Notes: a model not told the origin generated them from the sequence alone. Numbered from the stretch's first letter, positions 34,178 to 43,915 are shown. The stretch: 64,000 nucleotides of DNA from Exiguobacterium mexicanum (GCF_005960665.1 NZ_CP040676.1:1250501-1314500), one strand, 5' to 3'. Program-made: numbers and translations.

Positions 34178-34999
34178 ATGAACATCAAACAGAAAACAGT
34201 ACTTGCAGGAACGTCACTACTCGCCGCCATCTCGCTCTCGGCATGCGGACAATCGGACGCGAGCGAGGCGCTCAGCACGGAGTCGCTCACGATCGGCGTC
34301 ACGGGCGGGCCGCACCAACAGATCGCCGAGAAAGTGAAAGAACTCGCGGCCGAAGACGGCCTCGAACTCGATATCAAAGTGTTCAATGACTATAATACGC
34401 CGAACACGGCGCTCGCCGAGGGTAGCCTCGACGTGAACAGTTATCAGACGCTCTCATTCCTAGAACTGCAAAAGTCCGATAAAGGCTATAAAATCGACGA
34501 CGTGTTCAAGACCGTCGCTTTCCCGATGGGTCTCTACTCAGAGAAATTGACCGACATCGAGGACTTGAAAGAAGGTGACAAGGTCGCCGTCCCGAACGAC
34601 CCGGCGAACGAGCTACGCGCGCTCCGTCTGTATGAGACAGCGGGACTAATCACGCTGAAGGAAGGATTGACGGACAAGGCGACGAAACGTGATATCGCCG
34701 AGAACCCGCTCAACCTTGAATTCATCGAACTCGAGGCGTCGCAGCTCCCGACCCAGCTCCCGGAAGTCGCACTCGCTGCCATCAACACGAACTTCGCGAT
34801 GGGTGCCGGCCTGTCGATCAATGAGGACGCCTTGTTCCACGAAGACACGGTCGACAACCCGTATCCGAACTACGTCGTCGTCCGCACCGATAACAAGGAT
34901 GACGAAGTCGTCGAGACACTCAAATCGTACTATCACTCGGACGAGGTACGGACGTTCATCGAAGAGACGTTCAACGGCTCAATCGTCCCGGCGTTTTAA
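34178..34999 (+). CDS. metQ: Methionine ABC transporter substrate-binding lipoprotein MetQ
   Basis: A 273-residue NlpA/MetQ-family lipoprotein that binds methionine outside the membrane. The signal sequence ends in the lipobox LSAC, and IGVTGGPHQQIAEKVKELA, NSYQTLSF, VAVPNDPANELRALRL and AAINTNFAM are family blocks. GGAGGAGG lies before the ATG. It is first in the metQNI operon controlled by the upstream S-box riboswitch; the gene order metQ-metN-metI differs from the more common metNIQ. Confidence 0.92.
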   Translation: MNIKQKTVLAGTSLLAAISLSACGQSDASEALSTESLTIGVTGGPHQQIAEKVKELAAEDGLELDIKVFNDYNTPNTALAEGSLDVNSYQTLSFLELQKSDKGYKIDDVFKTVAFPMGLYSEKLTDIEDLKEGDKVAVPNDPANELRALRLYETAGLITLKEGLTDKATKRDIAENPLNLEFIELEASQLPTQLPEVALAAINTNFAMGAGLSINEDALFHEDTVDNPYPNYVVVRTDNKDDEVVETLKSYYHSDEVRTFIEETFNGSIVPAF

Positions 35000-35008
35000 G
35001 GAGAGCCT

Positions 35009-36043
35009 ATGATTGCACTTAAAGGAATCACGAAGACGTTCACGGTGAACAAAGGTGCCGTCACCGCACTCGATGACGTCTCGCTCACGATCGAGAAAGG
35101 CGAAATCTTCGGCATCATCGGTCGAAGCGGGGCCGGCAAGAGCACGCTCATCCGCATGATCAACCTGCTCGAACGCCCGACGTCGGGCCAGGTCGAGATC
35201 GAAGGACAGGACATCACGAAGCTCGACAAACGTGGGCTCTCAAAACTCCGCCATCGAATCGGAATGATCTTCCAACATTACAACCTGCTCAAGACGGCGA
35301 CCGTCGAAGAGAACGTCGCCATCCCGCTCCGGCTTGAAGGTCTCGACAAGGCAACGATCCGCGCTCGCGTCGACAAATACCTCGACATCGTCGGCTTGAC
35401 GGACCATCGAAAACATTATCCCGAGCAACTCTCGGGCGGACAGAAGCAACGTGTCGCCATCGCCCGGGCCCTCGCGCACGAGCCGGACATCCTGCTTAGC
35501 GACGAGGCGACGAGCGCGCTCGACCCGGAGACGACCGAGTCGATCCTCGACCTCTTGCTCGACATCAACCGCGAGCTCGGGCTGACGATTTTCTTGATCA
35601 CCCACGAGATGGAAGTCATCGAGCGCATCTGTGACCGGGTCGCGGTCATCGAGGCCGGCCGGATCATCGAAAAAGGGGACGTGCTCGACGTGTTCTCGGA
35701 CCCGCAGCATGCGACGACACGCAAGTTCTTGAAGACGAACCTCGATGTCCCGAAAGAGGTCGTCGTTGAGTTGAGCACGCACGGGATGCTCGTCAACTTG
35801 TCGTTCATCGGTCATCAGAGTGAACAGGCCGTGCTCGCCCAGTTGACGAAACGGTTCGGCTTGCTCCCGAATATCATCGGGGGCGGCATCAAAAAGCTAA
35901 AAGGCGGTCTCGTCGGCAATTTGCTCGTCCATTTGGACGGCGATAAGGCCCAGACCGATCAAGCCGTCCGCTTCTTAGAGGCGAGCGGTGTGAAAGTGAA
36001 GGAGGTGACGAACCATGCTTCAGTTTTGGGAAAATTGGGGTGA
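35009..36043 (+). CDS. metN: Methionine ABC transporter ATP-binding protein MetN
   Basis: A 344-residue ABC ATPase energising methionine import. Walker A GRSGAGKST at 38-46, signature LSGGQKQRVAIARAL, Walker B LLSDEATSALDPET and the switch His in LITHEM are present. The final ~90 residues form the NIL/ACT-like domain that senses methionine and inhibits the transporter when it is plentiful. It begins nine bases after metQ, and the metI start lies inside its last 29 bases. Confidence 0.93.
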   Translation: MIALKGITKTFTVNKGAVTALDDVSLTIEKGEIFGIIGRSGAGKSTLIRMINLLERPTSGQVEIEGQDITKLDKRGLSKLRHRIGMIFQHYNLLKTATVEENVAIPLRLEGLDKATIRARVDKYLDIVGLTDHRKHYPEQLSGGQKQRVAIARALAHEPDILLSDEATSALDPETTESILDLLLDINRELGLTIFLITHEMEVIERICDRVAVIEAGRIIEKGDVLDVFSDPQHATTRKFLKTNLDVPKEVVVELSTHGMLVNLSFIGHQSEQAVLAQLTKRFGLLPNIIGGGIKKLKGGLVGNLLVHLDGDKAQTDQAVRFLEASGVKVKEVTNHASVLGKLG

Positions 36044-36677
36044 CTTGATTTGGACGGGGACGATCCAGACGCTCACGATGACCGGCATCGCGCTCGTCAT
36101 CTCGACGTTGATCGGATTGCCGCTCGGGACGCTCCTCGTCTTGACGCGACCGAACGGGCGGCTCGCCAACCGTTATTTCTACGGCATCTTGTCGAGCGTC
36201 ATCAACGTCGTCCGTTCGATCCCGTTCATCATCCTCTTGTTCTTCATCCTCCCGTTCACCCGCTTCATCATGGGGACGACGATCGGTGTCCAAGGCGTCC
36301 TGTTGCCGCTCATCGTGTTCACGGCACCGTATATCGCGCGGCTCATGGAGTCGGCGCTACTCGAGGTCGACCGTGGGGTCGTCGAGGCGTACGAGGCGAT
36401 GGGCATCTCGACCCGGAAAATCATCTGGTACGTGTTGATCCGGGAGGCCCGCTCATCGATCGTGCTCGGTCTGACGATTGCGACGATCGGTTTGATCGGG
36501 GCGACCGCGATGGCAGGACTCGTCGGGGCAGGCGGACTCGGCGATATCGCTTATCAATACGGGCATCTCCGGTTCGAGCCGGAGGTCATGTACGTGACCA
36601 TCTTCGTCTTGATCCTGCTCGTCCAATCCATTCAATCGTTCGGTAACCGCTTGGCGGCCCGACTCAAGAAGGCATAA
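36015..36677 (+). CDS. metI: Methionine ABC transporter permease MetI
   Basis: A 220-residue permease with five membrane segments and the EAA loop EAYEAMGISTRKIIW that contacts MetN. GAAGGAGGTGA precedes ATG 36015, which lies within metN, so the 29-base overlap looks genuine and couples translation. It completes the metQNI importer. Confidence 0.92.
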   Translation: MLQFWENWGDLIWTGTIQTLTMTGIALVISTLIGLPLGTLLVLTRPNGRLANRYFYGILSSVINVVRSIPFIILLFFILPFTRFIMGTTIGVQGVLLPLIVFTAPYIARLMESALLEVDRGVVEAYEAMGISTRKIIWYVLIREARSSIVLGLTIATIGLIGATAMAGLVGAGGLGDIAYQYGHLRFEPEVMYVTIFVLILLVQSIQSFGNRLAARLKKA

Positions 36678-36706
36678 GAAAAGAGCTCTGCTTCGGCAGG
36701 GCTCTT
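36676..36706 (-). terminator. Terminator of the Spx-like gene (also after metI)
   Basis: AAGAGC-T-CTGC pairs with GCAG-G-GCTCTT around TTCG; the minus-strand side runs into TTTTCTT. Confidence 0.8.
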
Positions 36707-37100
36707 ACTTGTTGTCGAGCAATCGTTTCAATTCGGCGATTCGGTCATGGCGCGGGATGAACGTACGAATCTCTTTCTCGCTGAACCCGATTTGAATCCG
36801 ATTGTCGTCGACGACGATCGGACTCTTCAAGATCTGGGGGTGCGACGCCACAAAGCTGTACAGCTCACGGAGCGACATCTCGTCAAGTTGGTCCGCCGCT
36901 TGTTTGTACACGCTCTTTTGGACGGACAACAGGTCGGTCGTCCCGTTCTCGGTGAGGCGGAGCATGTCTTTGAACTCGGTGAACGACATCCCTTGATCGG
37001 TCAATTTTTTCTCGATGAATGGGATGTTCTGTTCGCGTAACCAATCAATCGTCTTACGGGAAGAACTGCAGCTTGTATGTGTGAATACGGTGACCGTCAC
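36705..37100 (-). CDS. Spx/ArsC-family regulator with CxxS redox motif
   Basis: A 131-residue thioredoxin-fold protein of the Spx family, which binds the RNA polymerase alpha subunit in Bacilli. The GTG at 37100 is selected because it yields the standard 131 residues and the usual start (MTVTVFTHTSC); an in-frame GTG at 37109 is adjacent to the ribosome binding site. SPIVVDDNRIQIGFSEKEIRTFIPR matches the conserved C-terminal half. The CxxC switch of Spx is here C-S-S-S (TSCSSSRK), so disulfide switching within the motif is not possible. Probably a paralog of Spx such as MgsR-like proteins. Confidence 0.82.
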   Translation of the reverse strand: MTVTVFTHTSCSSSRKTIDWLREQNIPFIEKKLTDQGMSFTEFKDMLRLTENGTTDLLSVQKSVYKQAADQLDEMSLRELYSFVASHPQILKSPIVVDDNRIQIGFSEKEIRTFIPRHDRIAELKRLLDNK

Positions 37101-37262
37101 GGCAACCACTTCTCCTTTACGTAAGTATGGACTTCTTTATTTTCTCTCATACATACGTAATGGACGTCGAATATGTTTCAAATCACATATACTTTTTTCA
37201 CGATTTGTTGATCCTCAGTTCGGGTACATGACGAAAGAGACCATAACCGAGGAGAGATTTAC

Positions 37263-37646
37263 ATGTTTGATTACACGGTCAAGACGGACCAGACGGTCGA
37301 AGCGGTCGTCGAGAAGCTGAAAGCGACGCTCAAGGAAGAAAAGTTCGGAGTGCTCTGGGACTTTGATTTGAGCGAGACGCTCGAAGAAAAAGGCCAAGCG
37401 ATCGACGGGGACTATCGCATCCTTGAAATATGTAATCCGAAAGAAGCGAAGAAAGTCATCACGGCACATCGGGAAGGCGGCTATTTCCTGCCTTGTAAGC
37501 TCGCTGTCTTCACGAAAGATGGGTCGACCCATGTCGGGATGCCGAAGCCGACGAAACTGATCGAGCTGATCGAGGATGAGTCGCTTCAATCGATCGCCCA
37601 CGACGTCGAGACGCGACTGACGCGTGCGATTGATCAAGCCGTATAA
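37263..37646 (+). CDS. DUF302-family protein
   Basis: A 127-residue soluble protein whose fold-defining pattern (YTVKTDQTVEAVVEKLKATLKEEKFGVLWDFDLSETLEEKG, YRILEICNPKEAKKVI, YFLPCKLAVF) is that of DUF302. GAGGAGAG precedes the ATG. Family function is unknown; members sit near redox and metal genes. It is monocistronic with a clear terminator. Confidence 0.85.
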   Translation: MFDYTVKTDQTVEAVVEKLKATLKEEKFGVLWDFDLSETLEEKGQAIDGDYRILEICNPKEAKKVITAHREGGYFLPCKLAVFTKDGSTHVGMPKPTKLIELIEDESLQSIAHDVETRLTRAIDQAV

Positions 37647-37655
37647 TTAAATGAG

Positions 37656-37685
37656 CGAACCCGTCCATCAGAGTGGACGGGTTTT
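37656..37685 (+). terminator. Terminator after the DUF302 gene
   Basis: AACCCGTCCA and TGGACGGGTT pair around TCAGAG, then TTTT. Confidence 0.88.
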
Positions 37686-37751
37686 TCTTGTTCCTCCTTA
37701 AAGTCATATAATGGTAAAATTGGTACAAATAGATTTTAAGGGGCGGATGAT

Positions 37752-39044
37752 TTGAAAAAGTTAGCCAGTGCACTCGTATTATCCTTGGGCTTATTGGCCA
37801 GTTGCGGTGGGGAAAAGCCAGACGTCGTGAACTTGTCGTATGTCGATGCGCATTGGACCGTTAACAAGTATTCCTTAGAGCAACCGGAAGCACTCGAATC
37901 GGTCGATGAGACGTTACAGGCCTGTACCGGGGAATTGACGACTGAATTGAAGGGAGACTTGACGGTTTACGATACTGTCATCGCGAATCGCCATCAGATG
38001 ACCGATACGGGAGATGAATATGCATATAAATCGGTGACGTACATCAAAGGCGATGAGCATTATGCACTTTGTCGCGATATGCTCTCGGAACGCTTTCAAG
38101 CCGAGGTCATTGAGTCATTCCCCCCATTCGTTGATACACAGAACGGGAAGCGAATTCAACGAAACCCTTTCATCGAACCTGCCGACGAAACTACTCAAGC
38201 AGAATTCCTCGATACGGATGGATTATTGGAGCCGAATAATGCTGTCGAACCTTTTCCTGATACCATCGTCACGTTCATACCGGCCTTCCACGGCGAGGTG
38301 GAATTGACCATTGGAGATCGACAACTCGCTTTCCCAGTGCTTATGTTCGACCCGATGATGGCACACATAGATGAGGTAAAAATCGCAATCGGATATCATC
38401 CCGATGAAAAGAAACCCTATGTTTTATTGATGCTCGCGGACCTCTATTTCACAATGAGTCCGCTAGATGAAATTATCGACCCGGTAAAAGGAGAACAGTC
38501 GTATGAAGAGTTGACAGTCAAACGACTGCCACTTCGTTCGGAACTATTACCCGACAAATCCTATCCATTGTATGAGTTCAATTATACCCGTGACGGGAAA
38601 GCGGTGACCGAAATCGCGACCATTACATATCGTGCCTCTGAACTGTTAACTATTTCTGAACAAAAGGCGCTCAAAGACAATCCGGAAGAGCAGTATATGC
38701 CGACTGTGAACGATCCACTGATTTACCTACACGAGAAACCGTTCAGCAACGAATCGATTTTGACGTATCCGTCCGTGATGCGTGCGGCCGGTAACGAGAT
38801 GGCAGACCTCATTCAAGCGATTGACTCTGCTGAGCCGACGAAGCGCACGGGTGATCAAGGGGACTATCCTTATCTCACGATTGTCGACGGGCTCAAAGGC
38901 CAAGAGTTCGAGGTGTCATATAAACAGCGCTCGAAGAAGCTGGACGTTTACGTGACCGACCGAGTGACTGAGGAGACGTACAAACTGACGAGCGAAGGGG
39001 CCGAGACGTTCTTGTCCTATTTCCCGGATTTGAAGAAGAAATGA
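37752..39044 (+). CDS. Lipoprotein of unknown function, tandem paralog 1
   Basis: A 430-residue predicted lipoprotein starting at TTG 37752; the signal MKKLASALVLSLGLLASC ends in a lipobox. The last ~60 residues (LTIVDGLKGQEFEVSYKQRSKKLDVYVTD..., YKLTSEGAETFLSYFP) are clearly repeated in the next gene, and both share an early ...VDxHW and Y-V-KGD-YALC pattern. No known family is recognised. It overlaps the following gene by four bases. Confidence 0.72.
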   Translation: MKKLASALVLSLGLLASCGGEKPDVVNLSYVDAHWTVNKYSLEQPEALESVDETLQACTGELTTELKGDLTVYDTVIANRHQMTDTGDEYAYKSVTYIKGDEHYALCRDMLSERFQAEVIESFPPFVDTQNGKRIQRNPFIEPADETTQAEFLDTDGLLEPNNAVEPFPDTIVTFIPAFHGEVELTIGDRQLAFPVLMFDPMMAHIDEVKIAIGYHPDEKKPYVLLMLADLYFTMSPLDEIIDPVKGEQSYEELTVKRLPLRSELLPDKSYPLYEFNYTRDGKAVTEIATITYRASELLTISEQKALKDNPEEQYMPTVNDPLIYLHEKPFSNESILTYPSVMRAAGNEMADLIQAIDSAEPTKRTGDQGDYPYLTIVDGLKGQEFEVSYKQRSKKLDVYVTDRVTEETYKLTSEGAETFLSYFPDLKKK

Positions 39045-40312
39045 GTGGCTTGAACATGAAGAAACGAACGCTAATGACATTGTCACTGTTGTGGTTGACG
39101 GCAGGCTGCTCGGAAGATATTGACGTCGTCCGTTATGGTCATATCGAGGAACATTGGCAGGCCGAGCGGGTTACGATGAACAGTCAGGAGCCTGTAGTGG
39201 ATGCCGAAGCCATATTGAACCAATGTGAAGACGGTGAACCCCTGTCCGAACTGAATGGAGAGACGTTTTCCGTGCTTGGAATGGCGTATGCGACCCGGGC
39301 CCCGCTTATGAATGATGACTATTATGGATATAGTTTTAATGAAGTGACCTATGTCGAGGGGGATACAATCTATGCGCTCTGTAAATCAGACCGGATGGAC
39401 GGGATGGAAGGGTATCGGGCCGTCGAGCTTGCAGAAAGACCTGCCTACTTGAAAGACGAGGTCGGAACTGAAATGTCTGCTCTTCCGACCGTCTATATCG
39501 CGACCGAAAATGAACGGGCTGCGTTACATAAGCCGGACGCCTTCTATGACAATGAACAAGACATCGAACCGTATCCGGTCACACTTATGAGGATTTCGCC
39601 TGGATTTAGTGGCACGGTCGAGATTGGGATTGAAGAAGGGGGCTACTTTACCCCATCTTTCCACTTTTTGCCGAACCTTAGACCGTCCGATGTGTTTATC
39701 GCATTAGGACGAGATAAGGCCACGAACATGCCTCATCTGCTCCAGTCTTATGGTGGAGACAAGGCTCGCTATTCCTCCTCCATTTTACAAGATGCCGATT
39801 TGCTCAACGGGGCTGACAGTTTAACCTTCCGTCGAATCCATAACGGTGGCACGATGGAACCGATGACAGCCTATCCGCTATATGACGTCACGATTGACGT
39901 GGACGGACAAAACGTAACAAAAACCGTGTCGATGCGCTATCGAACGAGCCCTCTCTTGACCGTTTCTGCAGATCAAGACGAGATAGCGGTCGCTTACCTC
40001 CATCAGTATCCGTATCACCGGGAAGTCCCGCTCCCTTACCCTGATGCTGTAAACGTGAGCGGCAAAGCTTATGACCAGTTGGTCGAAGCCATCGAGACCG
40101 CGCGCCCGTCGACGAAGAGTGGTGAGACGAAAGACTATAAGTATTTGACGCTGTGGCGTGGGAATCTCGGTCAACAGTTCGAAGTCAGTTATCAGCAACG
40201 GTCGAAAAAAGTCGATGTCTATGTGAAGGACGTGAAGACCGGGAAAGTGTTCAAACTGTCGAGCGCCGGGGCGGAGACGTTCCAACAGCTGTTCCCGCAG
40301 GCGTTCGAATGA
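39041..40312 (+). CDS. Lipoprotein of unknown function, tandem paralog 2
   Basis: A 423-residue predicted lipoprotein. ATG 39041 overlaps the previous stop; ATG 39056 gives a cleaner signal sequence (MKKRTLMTLSLLWLTAGC) and may be the real start. Its C-terminus (LTLWRGNLGQQFEVSYQQRSKKVDVYVKD..., FKLSSAGAETFQQLFP) repeats that of its neighbour, pointing to a duplication in place. No homolog is recognised; a role at the cell surface is inferred only from the anchor. Confidence 0.72.
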   Translation: MSGLNMKKRTLMTLSLLWLTAGCSEDIDVVRYGHIEEHWQAERVTMNSQEPVVDAEAILNQCEDGEPLSELNGETFSVLGMAYATRAPLMNDDYYGYSFNEVTYVEGDTIYALCKSDRMDGMEGYRAVELAERPAYLKDEVGTEMSALPTVYIATENERAALHKPDAFYDNEQDIEPYPVTLMRISPGFSGTVEIGIEEGGYFTPSFHFLPNLRPSDVFIALGRDKATNMPHLLQSYGGDKARYSSSILQDADLLNGADSLTFRRIHNGGTMEPMTAYPLYDVTIDVDGQNVTKTVSMRYRTSPLLTVSADQDEIAVAYLHQYPYHREVPLPYPDAVNVSGKAYDQLVEAIETARPSTKSGETKDYKYLTLWRGNLGQQFEVSYQQRSKKVDVYVKDVKTGKVFKLSSAGAETFQQLFPQAFE

Positions 40313-40346
40313 ATGGATTGGACGTAAATCGAGGAGGGATGCCCTG

Positions 40347-40751
40347 TTGAAACGCATGTTGTCAGGATGTGTCATCTGTATGGGACTGCTTCTTGGCGGT
40401 TGTGCCAGTAGCGAGGAAGACTTGGATCCGTCTCGCATCGACTATCAGACGTTAAACACGGATGGTGCCTATGGACCCATACGCACCATTACCGACGCTG
40501 AGACGATTACTCAGCTTGATCGAACGACGGATGAGGTTGAATGGGAAGACCAACCCGTTCCAATCGAGCGGGACCCGGATGTGAGAGCGACGTTCGTCTA
40601 TACGCCGGACGATGCGCCCGAGCGTTCGCTCGACTTCGGGATTTGGTACGAAGAACAGATGATGGGTGGCATCAATCCAAAGGATAGCCGCGGTGAACTT
40701 AACGCCGCACAAGTCACGTTGTTGCAAGCCATTTTCAAGGAATCGGAATAA
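40347..40751 (+). CDS. Small lipoprotein of unknown function
   Basis: A 134-residue acidic protein with a lipobox (LLLGGC) after MKRMLSGCVICMG. The TTG start at 40347 follows GAGGAGGG. It lies 34 bases after the two paralogous lipoproteins and before a terminator, so it belongs to the same operon. Its body (DYQTLNTDGAYGPIRTITDAETI) shows no recognised domain. Confidence 0.68.
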   Translation: MKRMLSGCVICMGLLLGGCASSEEDLDPSRIDYQTLNTDGAYGPIRTITDAETITQLDRTTDEVEWEDQPVPIERDPDVRATFVYTPDDAPERSLDFGIWYEEQMMGGINPKDSRGELNAAQVTLLQAIFKESE

Positions 40752-40753
40752 TC

Positions 40754-40784
40754 AAGGGTCCGTGCCTGGCATGGGCCTTTTTTT
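40754..40784 (+). terminator. Terminator of the lipoprotein operon
   Basis: AAGGGTCCGTGCC pairs with GGCATGGGCCTT, then TTTTTT. Confidence 0.8.
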
Positions 40785-40956
40785 GATGACCAGCGTCAGA
40801 GAGAACAATTGGAAAACACTTCAAATTCAAGATATTGACTCGATTTCAAAAACCGATGCTATTCAGGACTTTTCGCACAAGGTACACTAGAATTCCGCTA
40901 CATTCCAGGAAGAAAGCACTAAAGGAAATCGAGAAAAGAAGGTAGGAATAATCGGA

Positions 40957-41862
40957 ATGGAACTGACAACAACGGCTAGTCTCTCATCCCCTGACGTGCT
41001 CCGTGCCCTCGAGGCCAACGTGGCGATGATTCGATTCGACCGTCAGCGACGCGTCGTCGATGTGAACGACCTGTTCGCCAAGACGATGAAATACAAGCGT
41101 GATGAAATGATCGGGATGCACCATCATTTGTTCTGTGCCCCGAGTTTCGTCAGCAGCCCAGACTATCAAGCGTTTTGGAACAAATTGTTCGACGGCTTCA
41201 GCTCGGCCGACAAAATCGAGCGAATCGACGCCCGGGGTGATTCGATATGGCTCGAGGCGACGTATATGCCGATCTATGAACAGGACGAGGTCGTCGGCGT
41301 CGTCAAAATCGCCTCCGATATCACGAGTCGGCAACAGACGATCGAGGAATATGCGCGCTCGTTCCGTGACATGGCAGAAAACCTTGACGACCGTGCCCGG
41401 CGTGGCATGGAGGAGAGTCAACAGTTGAAGCGGACAATCGAACGCCTCGACGCGGACTCAAATCAGAATTTAAAGACGCTCGCTAACTTGCAGGAGCAGG
41501 CTGCCGAGATCACGAAGATCGCCAGTACAATCAAAGAGATCGCCGCCCAGACGAACCTGTTGTCGCTCAACGCCGCCATCGAGGCCGCGCGAGCAGGTGA
41601 ACATGGTCTCGGTTTCAACGTCGTCGCGACCGAGGTGCGGAACTTGTCACGTCTCGTCGAACGTGCCGTCATCGAAGTGCGCGCGAACACGGACGGGATG
41701 AATAAAGAACTCGTCTCGATTGTTGACGGTGTCTCTCGCTCCAGTACGGATATTCAAGAGAGTGTGCGCATCATGGAACAGACGCTCGAGCGGTTCGTGC
41801 ATATCGAACAGTCGGCCGAATCGCTGAACGGAACAGCCGAGCGGTTCACGTCCGCCATCTAA
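40957..41862 (+). CDS. Soluble PAS-domain methyl-accepting chemotaxis-type protein
   Basis: A 301-residue cytosolic chemoreceptor. Residues about 10-130 form a PAS domain ([34 protein letters not shown]...), followed by a coiled coil and the receptor signalling tip [38 protein letters not shown], which contacts CheA and CheW. No membrane segment is present, so it senses an internal cue such as redox or energy state. The signalling helices are short compared with full-length MCPs. AAGAAGGTAGG lies upstream. Confidence 0.88.
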   Translation: MELTTTASLSSPDVLRALEANVAMIRFDRQRRVVDVNDLFAKTMKYKRDEMIGMHHHLFCAPSFVSSPDYQAFWNKLFDGFSSADKIERIDARGDSIWLEATYMPIYEQDEVVGVVKIASDITSRQQTIEEYARSFRDMAENLDDRARRGMEESQQLKRTIERLDADSNQNLKTLANLQEQAAEITKIASTIKEIAAQTNLLSLNAAIEAARAGEHGLGFNVVATEVRNLSRLVERAVIEVRANTDGMNKELVSIVDGVSRSSTDIQESVRIMEQTLERFVHIEQSAESLNGTAERFTSAI

Positions 41863-41914
41863 AAAAACCGATCGGACGTGCCCTGTACGAGGGACACGTT
41901 CAATTGGTTTTTTT
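41861..41914 (-). terminator. Bidirectional terminator between chemoreceptor and metallopeptidase
   Basis: Starting within both converging stop regions, AAAAAACCGAT and GGACGTGCCCT pair with AGGGACACGT and ATTGGTTTTTT. The stem includes the last codons of the minus-strand gene. Confidence 0.8.
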
Positions 41915-42556
41915 GATTTGCAGCGTATGGCCATGCTGTCTCAACCAGGCCATCGCGCCGGTGACATCCGGATAGACCGAAGCGAGCGTCGACCAGAACG
42001 CGTTCGAGTGGTCAAAGTGGACGAGGTGGGTCCATTCGTGGGCGATGACGTAATCCATCACTTCTTTCGGGGCGAGCATGAGCCGGACGTTGATGGAAAT
42101 CGTCCCAGTTGAACTGCACGACCCCCAACGCGTCTTTTGGTTACCGATGCGAATCCGGTTCGCCCTCACACCGAGCAATCGTTCGTAGTGGGGTGCACGT
42201 TCGGTGACGTGGGCGAGCGCATGCTCTCGGAGCCAAGCCTCGTACGCTTCCCGTAGCGACGACTCGCCCCACGCGAGCGGACAATAGAATTTTTCCCCAT
42301 CGAAGCGAAATCCGGTCTCAGCATCGCGTTTCACAAGCGGCAACGTTTCCCCGTACAGGAGCAACCTGTCGTCGGGCAAGAGGTCACGCTTCGGTAATGT
42401 CGCGATGCGTTCCGCAATCCACTCGGCATGATCTGTTAAAATCGCCTCGACGACCCGGTTCGGGAGCCTTGCCGGAATCCGCAGCTCGATCCCGTCCGGT
42501 GTGACGAAAAAGGCTGCCCGTTTCCGGCGTTTATGGCGGATGACGGTCACGGTCAT
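41900..42556 (-). CDS. YgjP-like zinc metallopeptidase (M48/DUF45 type)
   Basis: A 218-residue cytosolic protein with the zinc motif HEWTHLVHFDHSNAFW (HExxH plus a third His), and the QKTRWGSCSSTGTISINVRL block that precedes it in the YgjP/SprT-like DUF45 family. Start ATG 42556 has AAGGAGGTGA seven bases upstream; the longer reading to 42634 does not. Substrates are unknown. It stands alone. Confidence 0.85.
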   Translation of the reverse strand: MTVTVIRHKRRKRAAFFVTPDGIELRIPARLPNRVVEAILTDHAEWIAERIATLPKRDLLPDDRLLLYGETLPLVKRDAETGFRFDGEKFYCPLAWGESSLREAYEAWLREHALAHVTERAPHYERLLGVRANRIRIGNQKTRWGSCSSTGTISINVRLMLAPKEVMDYVIAHEWTHLVHFDHSNAFWSTLASVYPDVTGAMAWLRQHGHTLQIKKTN

Positions 42557-42672
42557 CGGATTCACCTCCTTGAAGTATCTCGGTCGATTATAGCTGACGC
42601 GTCCCGAATCCGCCACCGTTTTGCGGACTCGCACGCTCTTTTTTTGTTACAGTAGAGATAGGAGGGATGAAC

Positions 42673-43845
42673 ATGAAATCAATCTTACATCAATCGCTTG
42701 ATCGGACGGGAACGGATTCAGTGAAATGGGACGGTCTCGACCGTTGGTTCCGTCTAAAGGACGACGTCTTACCGCTCTGGGTCGCTGACATCGATATCCG
42801 CACGGCACCGTCCATCTCAGAGGCGCTCGCGGCACGGGCCGCGACCGGGGAGTTCGGGTATACGCTGTTCTCGAGAGACGCGCAGGCTGCCGTGAGTTCC
42901 TGGTATGGGCGCCGTCACAAGCTGAAGGTCGATGCCGATCACGTCCTGTTCTCGAACGGTGTCGTACCAGGATTGACACATATCGTCGAGGCGTTGACGG
43001 AGGAAGGGGACGGGGTCGTCATCCAATCGCCCGTCTATCCGCCGTTCCATGAACTTGTGACCGGGTTGAAGCGGGAGCTGCTGGACGCGCCGCTCCGTCA
43101 AGTCGATGGTCGTTACGAGATGGACTTTGATGCGCTCGATACACAGATGCGCAAGGCGAAGCTGTTCTTGCTCTGCTCGCCGCACAATCCGGTCGGACGG
43201 GTATGGACCGAGTCCGAGCTGAAGCAAGTCGTCGAACTGGCGCGTCGTCATGACGTTATCCTCGTCGCGGATGAGATTCATGCCGACTTGACCTATCCGT
43301 CACAACGGCACACCGCCCTCAACCGGCTCGATGACAATGTCATCACGGTGAGTGCACCATCGAAGGCGTTCAATATCGCCGGATTATTCGCGTCATACAT
43401 CATCTGTCCGGACGGTGCGATGCGGAAGCGGATCACCCAAGTCCAAAACAAACACCACGTGCTGCCGACACCGTTCGCGAACACGGCCATCATCGCGGCC
43501 TATACGGATTCGCGGGCCGAGCGTTGGCTCGACCAGTTGACGGCCGAACTCGAGGAGCAGGCGACATATCTCGTCAATCGGTTCAATGAGGAACTGCCTC
43601 AATTGAAGACGTTCCTGCCCGAGGCGAGTTATCTCCTCTGGATCGACTTCGCAGCGCTCGACCTGGAACCGGAAGCGCGGAAGAAGTGGCTGCATGAGGA
43701 AGTCCGTCTGTTCTTGTCGCCAGGTGGCCCATTCGGCGAATCGGGCCAGACGTTCGAACGGATCAATTTCGGGACGTCGCGCGCCGTTCTCGACGAGGCG
43801 TTCAAACGTCTTACGGAACATGCCGACGGAAAGGCGTTTGTATGA
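42673..43845 (+). CDS. patB: PatB/MalY-family cystathionine beta-lyase (C-S lyase)
   Basis: A 390-residue PLP enzyme that splits cystathionine or cysteine to a thiol, pyruvate and ammonia. The N-terminal FGYT-like segment, LFSNGVVPGLTHIVEA, SPHNPVGRVW, VADEIHADLTYPS and SAPSKAFNIAGLF (PLP lysine) are hallmarks of MalY/PatB. TAGGAGGG fits ATG 42673 better than ATG 42667. It belongs functionally with the methionine genes at 31-36 kb, although no S-box precedes it. Confidence 0.88.
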   Translation: MKSILHQSLDRTGTDSVKWDGLDRWFRLKDDVLPLWVADIDIRTAPSISEALAARAATGEFGYTLFSRDAQAAVSSWYGRRHKLKVDADHVLFSNGVVPGLTHIVEALTEEGDGVVIQSPVYPPFHELVTGLKRELLDAPLRQVDGRYEMDFDALDTQMRKAKLFLLCSPHNPVGRVWTESELKQVVELARRHDVILVADEIHADLTYPSQRHTALNRLDDNVITVSAPSKAFNIAGLFASYIICPDGAMRKRITQVQNKHHVLPTPFANTAIIAAYTDSRAERWLDQLTAELEEQATYLVNRFNEELPQLKTFLPEASYLLWIDFAALDLEPEARKKWLHEEVRLFLSPGGPFGESGQTFERINFGTSRAVLDEAFKRLTEHADGKAFV

Positions 43846-43915
43846 ATCAAGAAACGGGAAAAATTTCACAATGAGCCACACAAGAACGATGGCCACGGAA
43901 AGCGAGTGAATGTGC

